A stretch of 64,000 bases of DNA from Rhizobiales bacterium NRL2 (GTDB lineage Bacteria; Pseudomonadota; Alphaproteobacteria; Minwuiales; Minwuiaceae), in NCBI GenBank assembly GCA_001664005.1, contig CP016093.1:4517031-4581030 (forward strand), written 5' to 3'. The notes below the pieces were generated by a model. The model did not search any database. It saw only the letters and a program-made list of their open reading frames with translations, and was not told where the DNA came from. Shown here piece after piece: positions 39,145-46,479 of this stretch (the stretch's first letter is position 1; each line of letters opens with the position of its first letter). The position numbers and the translations under genes were made by a program.

Positions 39145-40356
39145 ATGAGCATGAAATGCCTTGTTCTGATTTTCGTCCTTGTACTGACAATGCCCTCACT
39201 CGTTTGGGCAGATTTCGATGATGGACTAAGGGCATACGACGCGGGTGATTACGCCACAGCGATTGAACAATTCCGCCGCGCCGCTGACCAGGGGCTTGCT
39301 GTCGCGCAACACAATCTCGGCCTCATGTACGATCAAGGACAGGGCGTAGCGGAGAACGACATCGAAGCGGTGAAGTGGTACCGACGCGCAGCTGAACAGG
39401 GCGATGCAAGGGCGGAAACCAGTCTAGGCGCCATGTATTACAAAGGCCAAGGGGTGGCGCAGGACGACGCCGAAGCCGCCAAGTGGTTCGGGCACGCTGC
39501 GGAGCAAGGCTACGCGAGGGCTCAGTTCCTGCTCGGCTTGATGTACGACGATGGCCGGGGCGTGGCGCAGGACAAGACCAAAGCCGCCAACTGGTACCGA
39601 CGCGCCGCTGAGCAAGGCGATGAAGGGGCGCAAGTTGTGCTCGGTGGTATGTACGACGAAGGTCAGGGGGTGGCTCAGGATTATGCCGAAGCCGCCAAGT
39701 GGTACCGACTCGCCGCTGAGCAAGGCAACGCAGGCGCGCAGTTGCTGCTTGGCGACATGTACGCCAAAGGAAAGGGCCTGGCGCAGGACGATGGCGAGGC
39801 TTCGAAGTGGTTCCGACGCGCCGCTGAGCAGGGGCATGTAGAGGCGCAGTTCGTGCTCGGCATCCGTTATATGAATGGCCTGGGCTTGGCGCAGGACGAT
39901 GGCGAGGCTTCGAAGTGGGTCCGACGCGCCGCTAAGCAGGGGCATGTAGAGGCGCAGTCCGTGCTCGGCTACATGTACAGTGCAGGGCGAGGCGTAGCCG
40001 AGAACTATGTTGAAGCCTACCGGTGGACCAGCCTCGCATCCGCAACAGGGCATGCGCGGTCCCGGCGATTACTCAAAGCTCTAAAGGGGGAGATGACCCC
40101 TACGCAAATCGCCGAAGGTCAGCGACTGGCGGCTGGTGGCAAGATCGGCCCAAACGTGGCGGGCTGGGATGCGGTCAGTCGGCCAGATATCAAGCGTATT
40201 CAACAGGCGCTGAGCCATCTTGGCTTCGATGTTGGCCCGATTGATGGCATCGCGGGCGATCGAACCAAGTCGGCGTTAAGGACCTTCCAGCGTGTTCGGG
40301 AGCTGCCGGTCGGTGAGCCGGATCCTGCGACGCTTGAGGCTCTCGGCATCAGGTAG
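39145..40356 (+). CDS. Sel1-repeat protein with peptidoglycan-binding domain
   Basis: A 403-residue exported protein. The signal peptide is MSMKCLVLIFVLVLTMPSLVWA. About eight Sel1 repeats of 36 residues run from about residue 40 to 310 (pattern AEQGDARAETSLGAMYYKGQGV). A C-terminal PG_binding_1 domain follows from about 340 (RIQQALSHLGFDVGPIDGIA, GDRTKSALRTFQ). Sel1 arrays bind proteins; the last domain should hold the protein to the cell wall. The family includes periplasmic signalling scaffolds. It is the last cargo gene and ends overlapping the integrase gene by eight bases on the opposite strand. Confidence 0.9.
   Translation: MSMKCLVLIFVLVLTMPSLVWADFDDGLRAYDAGDYATAIEQFRRAADQGLAVAQHNLGLMYDQGQGVAENDIEAVKWYRRAAEQGDARAETSLGAMYYKGQGVAQDDAEAAKWFGHAAEQGYARAQFLLGLMYDDGRGVAQDKTKAANWYRRAAEQGDEGAQVVLGGMYDEGQGVAQDYAEAAKWYRLAAEQGNAGAQLLLGDMYAKGKGLAQDDGEASKWFRRAAEQGHVEAQFVLGIRYMNGLGLAQDDGEASKWVRRAAKQGHVEAQSVLGYMYSAGRGVAENYVEAYRWTSLASATGHARSRRLLKALKGEMTPTQIAEGQRLAAGGKIGPNVAGWDAVSRPDIKRIQQALSHLGFDVGPIDGIAGDRTKSALRTFQRVRELPVGEPDPATLEALGIR
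39781..39970 (+). repeat. near-identical 108-bp tandem duplication in the Sel1 gene
   Basis: The bases from 39781 recur from 39889, a spacing of 108, one Sel1 unit. Across roughly 80 bases I find three differences (at 39811/39919 region, 39826/39934 region and 39851/39959 region). The other repeats are much more diverged, so this pair is a recent duplication or conversion. Confidence 0.75.
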
Positions 40357-41557
40357 GCGCGTTTCCTTCGCGGACGTAGCGAGCCCACGCATCCATCAAC
40401 TCCCGCCGCTTTTCAAGCGCATCCCCGCGCCGGTACGCCCGCTCGGTGCTGTCTCCGGTGACGTGGGCCAGCGCAGCCTCGGCGATCTCGCGTCCGAAGT
40501 CCGTTTCCTCGCCTACCCAATCGCGGAAGGCCGAGCGGAAGCCGTGGACCGTGTAGGGCAATTCCATGCGGCGCAGGATCATGCCCATTGCCATGTTCGA
40601 CAGCGGCTTTCCCTTCCGCTGGCCGGGGAACACATAGGCCGCCCCCAGGTCGGTATCCTCCGGCAGGAGTAGCTGCATCTGCTGTAGTATCTCGACCGCC
40701 CTGTCCGGGAGTGGGACGCGGTGGATGCGTCCCGCCTTCATTCGCGCGGCGGGCACGGTCCATACCGCCTTCTCCAAATCCATTTCGCTCCAGCGCGCGC
40801 CGGTGACCTCGCCGGTCCGTGCGGCTGTCAGGATCAGGAACTCCAGCGCCAGCGCCCCGGTTGAGGGCTGCGCCCTGAGTTTCTCAACGAACGCCGGAAC
40901 GTTGCCATAGGGCATCGCCTTGTGATGGCCACGCGTCAGCTTCGCCCGCCGAGGCAACAGCTTGTCCAGATGCCCGCGCCAGCGCGCCGGGTTCTCCCCC
41001 TCGCGCAGCCCCTCGGCCTTGGCCGCGTCCAGAACATTCTCGATGCGCCCGCGCAGCCGAGAGGCCGTCTCCGCCTTCGCCGTCCAGATCGGCCGCAGGA
41101 TCTCCAGCACGTCCGCCGTATCGATCGCATCCACGGACTTGCGTCGGATCGGCTTGCAATATTCGGTCAGCGTCATCTTCCACTGCGCCCGGTGCTTGGC
41201 GTTCCGCCACTCAGGGCCCTTGGCCTCGATGAATTGGTCCGCATACGCCCCGAAGGTGGGAATGGCCGTTGCCGTCTCCCGCACTGTCTGCCGTGTTGCG
41301 AGAGGATCGCGCCCCGCTTGCAGGCAATCGCGGTAATCCTGAGCCAGCTCACGCGCTTTGGCGAGTCCAACGCCGCCGCGCCCTGCCGGTCCCAACCCCA
41401 TTTCCGTCCGCTTGCCGTTGCGCGTGTACATGAACGCCCAGTTGCGGCTGCCCGCCGGCGTGACGACCAGGTAAAGGTATCCGCCGTCGCTGTAGCGTCC
41501 GGGCTTGGCGATTGTGTCCACCTGGCGGGCGGAGAGCTTGTTGAGTACCCGAGCCAT
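40349..41557 (-). CDS. P4-type tyrosine integrase of the island
   Basis: A 402-residue integrase. The N-terminal DUF4102-type arm-binding domain reads YSDGGYLYLVVTPAGSRNWA and GLGPAGRGGVGLAKARELA. The catalytic domain has R in LTAARTGEVTGARW, H-x-x-R in VHGFRSAFRDW, H in ALAHVTGDSTERAYRRGD and the nucleophile Y within ERAYRR. The gene lies with its start about 170 bases from the right attachment repeat, the usual place. It should insert the element into the tRNA-Ser end. No excisionase gene besides alpA is visible. Confidence 0.95.
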   Translation of the reverse strand: MARVLNKLSARQVDTIAKPGRYSDGGYLYLVVTPAGSRNWAFMYTRNGKRTEMGLGPAGRGGVGLAKARELAQDYRDCLQAGRDPLATRQTVRETATAIPTFGAYADQFIEAKGPEWRNAKHRAQWKMTLTEYCKPIRRKSVDAIDTADVLEILRPIWTAKAETASRLRGRIENVLDAAKAEGLREGENPARWRGHLDKLLPRRAKLTRGHHKAMPYGNVPAFVEKLRAQPSTGALALEFLILTAARTGEVTGARWSEMDLEKAVWTVPAARMKAGRIHRVPLPDRAVEILQQMQLLLPEDTDLGAAYVFPGQRKGKPLSNMAMGMILRRMELPYTVHGFRSAFRDWVGEETDFGREIAEAALAHVTGDSTERAYRRGDALEKRRELMDAWARYVREGNAPT

Positions 41558-41575
41558 GGCTTTCCCTTTGCTTCC

Positions 41576-41601
41576 ATCAACCCTACTACCAACCCTACTA
41601 T
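41576..41601 (+). repeat. tandem sequence motif, possible integrase arm sites
   Basis: ATCAACCCTACTA is followed at once by CCAACCCTACTAT, two near-copies of one motif. A third copy, ATCAACCCCACTAT, lies at 32299-32312 near the left end. Motifs of this kind near both ends of an element, one pair just upstream of the integrase start, suit arm-type binding sites or integrase autoregulation. Confidence 0.45.
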
Positions 41602-41729
41602 GGAAGCGAGATCAGGTGAAACACCTTGATCAAGGGAGAGCGTATCATGATGCTGGAAAGCCGGAAACAAAGGGTTTTTGGGGAATGAATGAAACATCAA
41701 GAAACAGGGTGGACACGAAGTTAGGCGGA

Positions 41730-41744
41730 CCCTCCCTCCGCCAG
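41730..41744 (+). repeat. right attachment-site repeat
   Basis: An exact copy of CCCTCCCTCCGCCAG from the tRNA-Ser end, 173 bases upstream of the integrase start. It marks the right end of the element. The flanking bases differ from those at the left copy. Confidence 0.88.
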
Positions 41745-41888
41745 ATGCCTATCACGTCATTTTATATCGTAATTTCAATATCATAGTTGAGAAGTCCGCT
41801 TGGGCTTCCCCACACGTTTTTCCCACACGCTTGGTCGGGACTGGCTCACTGACTTAAGGTGGAGTGAACCACCGTGTAGGCAGCTTCA

Positions 41889-42665
41889 ATGAGCCTGGAT
41901 TTCGACGACATACCAGACAGCCCGTTGGAACGGGCTTTGATGCTTCAAGATATGCTGATCGACTTGGCAGAGAATGGTGGGATTGATCAGGCTCTGTATC
42001 GTCGAATTCGGTCGGATTTTATGGAGGGCGAGACCCGGAACCTACTACCCCAATTTGTTCGCACAAGCCGGGACAGTGGGGCGCTTTGGGCGCATTTTCG
42101 ACGGGTCGCGTACGGCAGCGGCGCTTGGGCGGCAAGGCGGGACCACATCCACGCAGAGTTTCAACCTCTCCTTGATCACTTGGAGGGGAGTAACAACGCC
42201 CCAGCCGATGCCGCGATCTCTGAGGCGCTCACGTCCTTAGACCCCGATGGGGTTCATCGCGCTTGGGAGCGCGCCTTGGGCCGACGGCACAGCGAACCGG
42301 AGGGCGCAATAACAGCAGCGCGGACGCTGCTGGAGACCGTCTGCAAGTACATTCTGGATGAGGCAGGAGAGACCTACGGAGACGATGACCTGCCTAAGCT
42401 CTACAATAAGACTGCCAAGCTTCTGAACCTTTCCCCCTCCCAACACACCGAAGAAGCGTTCAAGGCGATCCTAGGGGGCTGTCATACAGTCGTGCAGAAC
42501 CTCGGCACGTTGAGGAACCGGATCGGGGATGCGCATGGGCAGGGAAAGAACCCGGTTAGACCGCTTCCACGTCACGCTGCCCTCGCCGTCAACCTGGCGG
42601 GGTCGATGGCCACGTTCCTAGTGGAGACATGGAAGGCCAAGACCACCGAGGGAACTGATTCCTAG
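41889..42665 (+). CDS. abortive infection protein with Abi_C domain
   Basis: A 258-residue soluble protein. The C-terminal half from about residue 135 matches the Abi_C (abortive infection C-terminus) pattern: EGAITAARTLLETVCKYILD, AKLLNLSPSQHTEEAFKAIL, GGCHTVVQNLGTLRNRIGDA, and then PLPRHAALAVNLAGSMATFL. The N-terminal half is helical and unrecognised. The RNRxGDAHG segment recalls HEPN-type R(x4-6)H motifs, so RNase activity is possible but unproved. It begins 145 bases outside the right attachment repeat, so it is either chromosomal or from another insertion. Such proteins are thought to stop phage by damaging the host. Confidence 0.85.
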   Translation: MSLDFDDIPDSPLERALMLQDMLIDLAENGGIDQALYRRIRSDFMEGETRNLLPQFVRTSRDSGALWAHFRRVAYGSGAWAARRDHIHAEFQPLLDHLEGSNNAPADAAISEALTSLDPDGVHRAWERALGRRHSEPEGAITAARTLLETVCKYILDEAGETYGDDDLPKLYNKTAKLLNLSPSQHTEEAFKAILGGCHTVVQNLGTLRNRIGDAHGQGKNPVRPLPRHAALAVNLAGSMATFLVETWKAKTTEGTDS

Positions 42666-42932
42666 CGGCCTTCTGGAAATCCTGCCGCAAATCTCTGAGC
42701 AGCTCTCACACTGCCGCGTCCTCCGCTCTTCCCCCATCGGGGTGGGCGACCTCGTGTAGGCGAGGCGTTTCCCCCTGCAGGCAAGGGGCGGTCGACCGGG
42801 CCGTAGCTACAGGGATGTGCGGACGGTCTAGCAAGGACCCACAATGCCTAGCTGGCGAAATTCGTATCGGCGCGAACGCCAGACAACCAGCGAATGGCAG
42901 TGAGGCCCTAGAGACAACTCCGCCGACCGCTT

Positions 42933-43481
42933 TCAATCGTCGCGTTGCAACGCCTCTGAAAGGGCATCCGCACTGATCTGGTGGCGCTCGAACAGCGCCC
43001 GGTAGCGCACAGTCTTGGGCAGCGGATTGGCACCAACGCTAATGTAGTTGCCGCCTGAACTAACAAATGGACGCTCATCGCCCCTCTTGAGCAGAAACAG
43101 CACGTAGGGAGCGTCACTGTCTCTATAGTCCTTCCAATGCCGCTCGTCCTTTTCGCCTATTAATAGAAGATAATCATATTTTTTTCCGCCGGCCTGCCCA
43201 TAAATCTTGTTCCACTGCCATCGTCGCCCGGGACTTCCCTTTACAGAGACATTTGCCTTCGAGTATTTTACTTCGACACGCGCCCCGTTGGACATCTCCA
43301 AGTCGAAGAGTTCAGTGTGATGTGTGAGTTGACCTCCGGTGATAGCTGCAACGAGTTGCTCGCCTCTCGCGCCATAGCCGAGCGTTGTGTGCCCTTCCCA
43401 GAAGGCAAGTTTTCGCTCTAGTTCAATCACCCTAGCCTTGAGGCGCTCGTTGTCCTCTCGCAATTGCTCGGCCTCATTCAT
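42933..43481 (-). CDS. coiled-coil protein with PD-(D/E)XK-like core
   Basis: A 182-residue protein. Residues 1-35 form a short coiled coil (NEAEQLREDNERLKARVIEL). A possible nuclease core follows: GYGARGEQLVAAITGGQL, then an acidic strand LFDLEMSNGARVEVKYSKA with the D-x(n)-ExK pattern, then RWQWNKIYGQAGGKKYDYLL. That spacing is typical of PD-(D/E)XK restriction-like folds. The start at 43481 (MNEAEQ) is preferred to 43514. It is convergent with the Abi_C gene, in DNA less GC-rich than the flanks. A role in defence is inferred from context only. Confidence 0.6.
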   Translation of the reverse strand: MNEAEQLREDNERLKARVIELERKLAFWEGHTTLGYGARGEQLVAAITGGQLTHHTELFDLEMSNGARVEVKYSKANVSVKGSPGRRWQWNKIYGQAGGKKYDYLLLIGEKDERHWKDYRDSDAPYVLFLLKRGDERPFVSSGGNYISVGANPLPKTVRYRALFERHQISADALSEALQRDD

Positions 43482-43852
43482 TCCGACTTCCCCCGCCTTG
43501 CTCGTGTTTAACAAGATGTACCGAAAAGGTATCCGTCAATCGAGCCACCTGGTACCAAATGAGCGATCCTTGGGTCGGCTCTATGGAGGAACGCAATACA
43601 GATGCGAGGGCGCTGCTCTTAGTCGAGACGTGGGCGCCCCTCCCTCACACCCGCCAAGGCGGAGGTGGAACCGGGGCGGTGTCGTCACCACATGATGATC
43701 AATGGCCTGCAGACGTCAGGCTTCGCGCCTGTCCGAAGCCTATGGAACAGGCCGTGCGGACGCGGCGCGCAGCGGCCGCCCGGCGCCTGATCCGGCCGCA
43801 TCAGCGTTCCATCCCCGATTTCCGGGTCCGATTCCTCCTCAAGGGAGACAGC
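43482..43852. other. gene-free stretch before the desaturase
   Basis: About 370 bases with no convincing gene; the long open frame through it has no recognisable content. CCCCTCCCTC at about 43637-43646, followed shortly by CCGCCA, partly resembles the tRNA-Ser end, so it may be a decayed attachment site or another C-rich intergenic repeat. The ribosome site AAGGGAG for the desaturase lies at its end. Confidence 0.4.
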
Positions 43853-44866
43853 ATGAGCCCACAAGCCGACCTTCGCCGCCACACGCGGCGATTCCAGGCG
43901 CCTGTCCCGCGCAAGGGCGTGTCCCAGACACTCACCTCCTTCGGCGGTTTCTTCGCCAGCTGTGCGGCGATGTACGTCCTCAGCGGGTTCTCCCACTGGG
44001 CGGCGCTGGCGCTGGCCCCGCTGGCCGCGGGCTTCCTGGTGCGCATCTTCATCATCCAGCACGACTGCGGACACTACTCGTTCTTCGGCGGACGCCGGGC
44101 GAACGCCGTTCTCGGTTTCGCCTGCAGCCTGCTGACGCTGGCGCCCTATGCCTCCTGGCGCCGCCAGCATGCCGGCCACCATGGGATCTGGAACGATCTC
44201 GACCGCCGTCAGAGCGGCGCCGACATCTATTCGTCCTGCCTGACGGTGGCGGAGTACCGGGCGCTCAGTCCCATGCGCCGCGGCTGGCACCGGGCGACCC
44301 GGCACCCGCTGGTCGCCAACCTGCTGCTGCCGCCGCTGGTGTTCATCGGCCTGTTCCGGTTCCCGTTCGACACGCCGCGGACCTGGAAGCGCGAGCGCCG
44401 CGCGGTTCACGTCACCAACCTGGCGCTGATCGCCATGTTCGGCGGACTGGGCCTGCTGCTGGGCTTCGGCGAAGTGGCGGCCGTGCAGCTGCCGATCATG
44501 GCGCTGGCGTCGATCATCGGCGTCTGGCTGTTTTCCGTCCAGCATCGCGGCGAGACCACGATCTGGGCGCGGAACGCCGACTGGGATCCGGTCACGGCGT
44601 CGGTGCGGAGTTCGACCTATCTGCGGCTGCCGGCCGTTCTGCGCTGGTTCACCGGCAATATCGGCTATCACCATGTCCATCACCTGAACCCCCGCGTGCC
44701 CAACTACCGGCTCCGGGAGTGCCACGAGTCCGCGCCGGCGCTGCGCGACGTGCCCACCCTGTCGTTCCGGGACGGGCTGCGCGCGGTGCGCTACTGCCTC
44801 TGGGACGAGGCGCGCGGCCGCATGGTCACCTTCCGCGAGGCGGCCGCGGCGGAGGCGCGAGCTTGA
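43853..44866 (+). CDS. membrane fatty acid desaturase
   Basis: A 337-residue membrane-bound, di-iron desaturase/hydroxylase. The three histidine boxes are [11 protein letters not shown] near residue 64, [11 protein letters not shown] near 105 and [12 protein letters not shown] near 270. Hydrophobic segments lie around 30-60, 80-98 and 190-230. The enzyme inserts a double bond in acyl chains of lipids with reduced ferredoxin or a similar donor. The ATG at 43853 has a strong AAGGGAG site. Its stop overlaps the TTG start of the transglutaminase gene (TTGA), so the two are translationally coupled. Confidence 0.9.
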   Translation: MSPQADLRRHTRRFQAPVPRKGVSQTLTSFGGFFASCAAMYVLSGFSHWAALALAPLAAGFLVRIFIIQHDCGHYSFFGGRRANAVLGFACSLLTLAPYASWRRQHAGHHGIWNDLDRRQSGADIYSSCLTVAEYRALSPMRRGWHRATRHPLVANLLLPPLVFIGLFRFPFDTPRTWKRERRAVHVTNLALIAMFGGLGLLLGFGEVAAVQLPIMALASIIGVWLFSVQHRGETTIWARNADWDPVTASVRSSTYLRLPAVLRWFTGNIGYHHVHHLNPRVPNYRLRECHESAPALRDVPTLSFRDGLRAVRYCLWDEARGRMVTFREAAAAEARA

Positions 44867-45735
44867 CCCGGCTGACGGTGCAGCACCGCACGGCCTACCG
44901 CTACCGCGTTCCGGTCGCGCCGGGTCCGCACCGGCTGATCCTGCGTCCGCGGGAGAGCCGCACGCTGCAGCTGCATGCGCACGAGCTGGAAATCTCCCCC
45001 GCCGCCACCGTGACCTGGGCCAACGACGTCGCCGGCAACGCCATCGCGACCGCGACCTTCGGCGAACCGACGGACACCCTGGTCATCGACAGCACCGCCG
45101 AGCTGACGCTCGACGCCGACCGGTGGCCGGTTTTCGACATCGACGCTTCGGCGGCCAGCTATCCGTTCCTGCTGAGCGAAGACGAGATGACCGATCTCGG
45201 CGCCCTGCGGCTGCAGGCCTATCTCGATCCCGCCGGGCGGCTGCGCGAATGGGCCGAGGGTTTCGTCGCCGGCGCGGGCACCGACACGCTGTCGCTGCTC
45301 AAGGACATCGGCAACGGCGTCGCCGCCCGGATCGAATATGAGGAGCGTGAGGACGATGCCGCGCAGTCGCCCGTCGAGACGCTGGCCCGCGGCCGGGGCT
45401 CGTGCCGCGATTTCGCGGTGCTGTTCGTGGATGCCGTGCGCAGCCTGGGATTCGGCGCGCGGATCGTCTCCGGTTACCTCTACGACCCCGACCGGGACGC
45501 GATCGGTTCCGCCGGCGCGGGCTCGACCCACGCCTGGGCCGAGGTCTACGTCCCCGGCGCCGGCTGGATCATGTTCGATCCGACCAACCGCAGCGTGGGC
45601 GGCTTCAACCTGATCCCGACCGCGGTGGCGCGCCATATCCGCCAGACGATGCCGGTGTCGGGCAGCTTCGTCGGCGATGCGGCCGCATTCGAGGCGCTGG
45701 ACGTGGCCGTGACAGTTACGCCCGCGCCGGCGTAG
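44863..45735 (+). CDS. transglutaminase-like protein
   Basis: A 290-residue protein. The N-terminal domain ([20 protein letters not shown]) is the strand-rich part found in bacterial transglutaminase-like proteins. The catalytic core follows with the cysteine in [20 protein letters not shown] near residue 182, the histidine in [16 protein letters not shown] near 223 and the aspartate in MFDPTN near 240. It probably acts as a cysteine peptidase or amidase. There is no signal peptide. The start is a TTG at 44863 that overlaps the desaturase stop. The substrate is unknown. Confidence 0.88.
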   Translation: MTRLTVQHRTAYRYRVPVAPGPHRLILRPRESRTLQLHAHELEISPAATVTWANDVAGNAIATATFGEPTDTLVIDSTAELTLDADRWPVFDIDASAASYPFLLSEDEMTDLGALRLQAYLDPAGRLREWAEGFVAGAGTDTLSLLKDIGNGVAARIEYEEREDDAAQSPVETLARGRGSCRDFAVLFVDAVRSLGFGARIVSGYLYDPDRDAIGSAGAGSTHAWAEVYVPGAGWIMFDPTNRSVGGFNLIPTAVARHIRQTMPVSGSFVGDAAAFEALDVAVTVTPAPA

Positions 45736-45750
45736 GCGGCCGCCCGCCGG

Positions 45751-46479
45751 CTACTGCGCCAGGCGCTGCAGCAGCCGTTCCGCCTGCCGCCGGCAGCCGG
45801 CCCCGGCCATCCAGGCGGCGCGCCGGGCGTCCGTCTCCAGCGACGCCGGCACGAAGCGCAGCCGCATCTCGGCCGGACGCGGCGCGATGGCGAGGCGGAT
45901 GGCGTAACGCCCGCCGTCCTCGGCCGGCAGGGCCGCGGGCCAGTCGAGGAACTGTTCGCCTTCCAGCCACAGTGCAGTGACCGGCCCGCCCGTGCCCGCA
46001 GTCAACACGGTCTCGGATTCGGCGGCCATCAAGGCCGGGCGCCAGAGCCGGATCGCAGCGCCTTCGGGCACGCAGACATCGCCCGAACGGCCCACGTCGA
46101 CGACATAGACCGCCTCGGCCACCTGGCCCGGCGCGGCGCGGATCGCGCCCAGCACCTGCTTCTCCTCCTCGCGCTCGCTGACCAGCTTTCCCAGATTGGC
46201 CATCAGCCCGCCGCTGCCGGAATCGGTCGCGGCGGCTGCCCCCAGCGGGCCCTCGAAGGGGCCGTCGACGGTGCGGGTCGAACCGTCCGGTTCGACGATG
46301 ACGATGCTGGCGCCGGCGGGCAGGCTGACGGCCTCGGCCGGATCGAGAAAGGCGCCGGCCTCGAGGCCGGGCGCGGTCGATTCGATGACGACGATCTCGC
46401 TGGCCTCGGCGGCCCCTGTGAAGAGGCCCGCGGCCATGAAGAGCGCGGCGAACAGCGCGCGGCGGAGCGGGTGGTCCAT
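45751..46479 (-). CDS. secreted protein with FecR-like beta region
   Basis: A 242-residue protein with a signal peptide (RRALFAALFMAAGLFTGAAE). IVVIESTAPGLEAGAFLDPA and VSLPAGASIVIVEPDGSTRT followed by VDGPFEGPLG look like a FecR-type or similar beta domain, though the match is loose. A second strand-rich region holds two late cysteines, one in VCVPEGAAIRL and one in AGCRRQAERLL. The ATG at 46479 overlaps the cyclase stop (TGATG) and has a GGGAG site, so the two are coupled. Proteins of this kind often lie beside CHASE2 proteins. The role is unknown; it may be the periplasmic partner of the cyclase. Confidence 0.65.
   Translation of the reverse strand: MDHPLRRALFAALFMAAGLFTGAAEASEIVVIESTAPGLEAGAFLDPAEAVSLPAGASIVIVEPDGSTRTVDGPFEGPLGAAAATDSGSGGLMANLGKLVSEREEEKQVLGAIRAAPGQVAEAVYVVDVGRSGDVCVPEGAAIRLWRPALMAAESETVLTAGTGGPVTALWLEGEQFLDWPAALPAEDGGRYAIRLAIAPRPAEMRLRFVPASLETDARRAAWMAGAGCRRQAERLLQRLAQ

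Larger units (their letters stand above)
32221..41744 (+). mobile_element. integrated element at tRNA-Ser, PICI/P4-satellite-like
   Basis: About 9.5 kb bounded by a 15-bp direct repeat of the tRNA-Ser end. Next to the right repeat lies a P4-type integrase gene (40349-41557). From the left come an unknown gene, an AlpA regulator, a primase-helicase of the D5/P4 type and a small-terminase-like gene. No capsid, tail or large-terminase gene is present. Integrase, AlpA, primase and small terminase together are the core of phage-inducible chromosomal islands, which hijack helper-phage packaging. The right half looks like cargo or a second, fused element: a secreted nuclease, a small secreted protein and a Sel1 protein. 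An integrase remnant (37671-37850) and a transposase remnant (36721-36881) show internal decay, so mobility today is uncertain. Confidence 0.82.
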
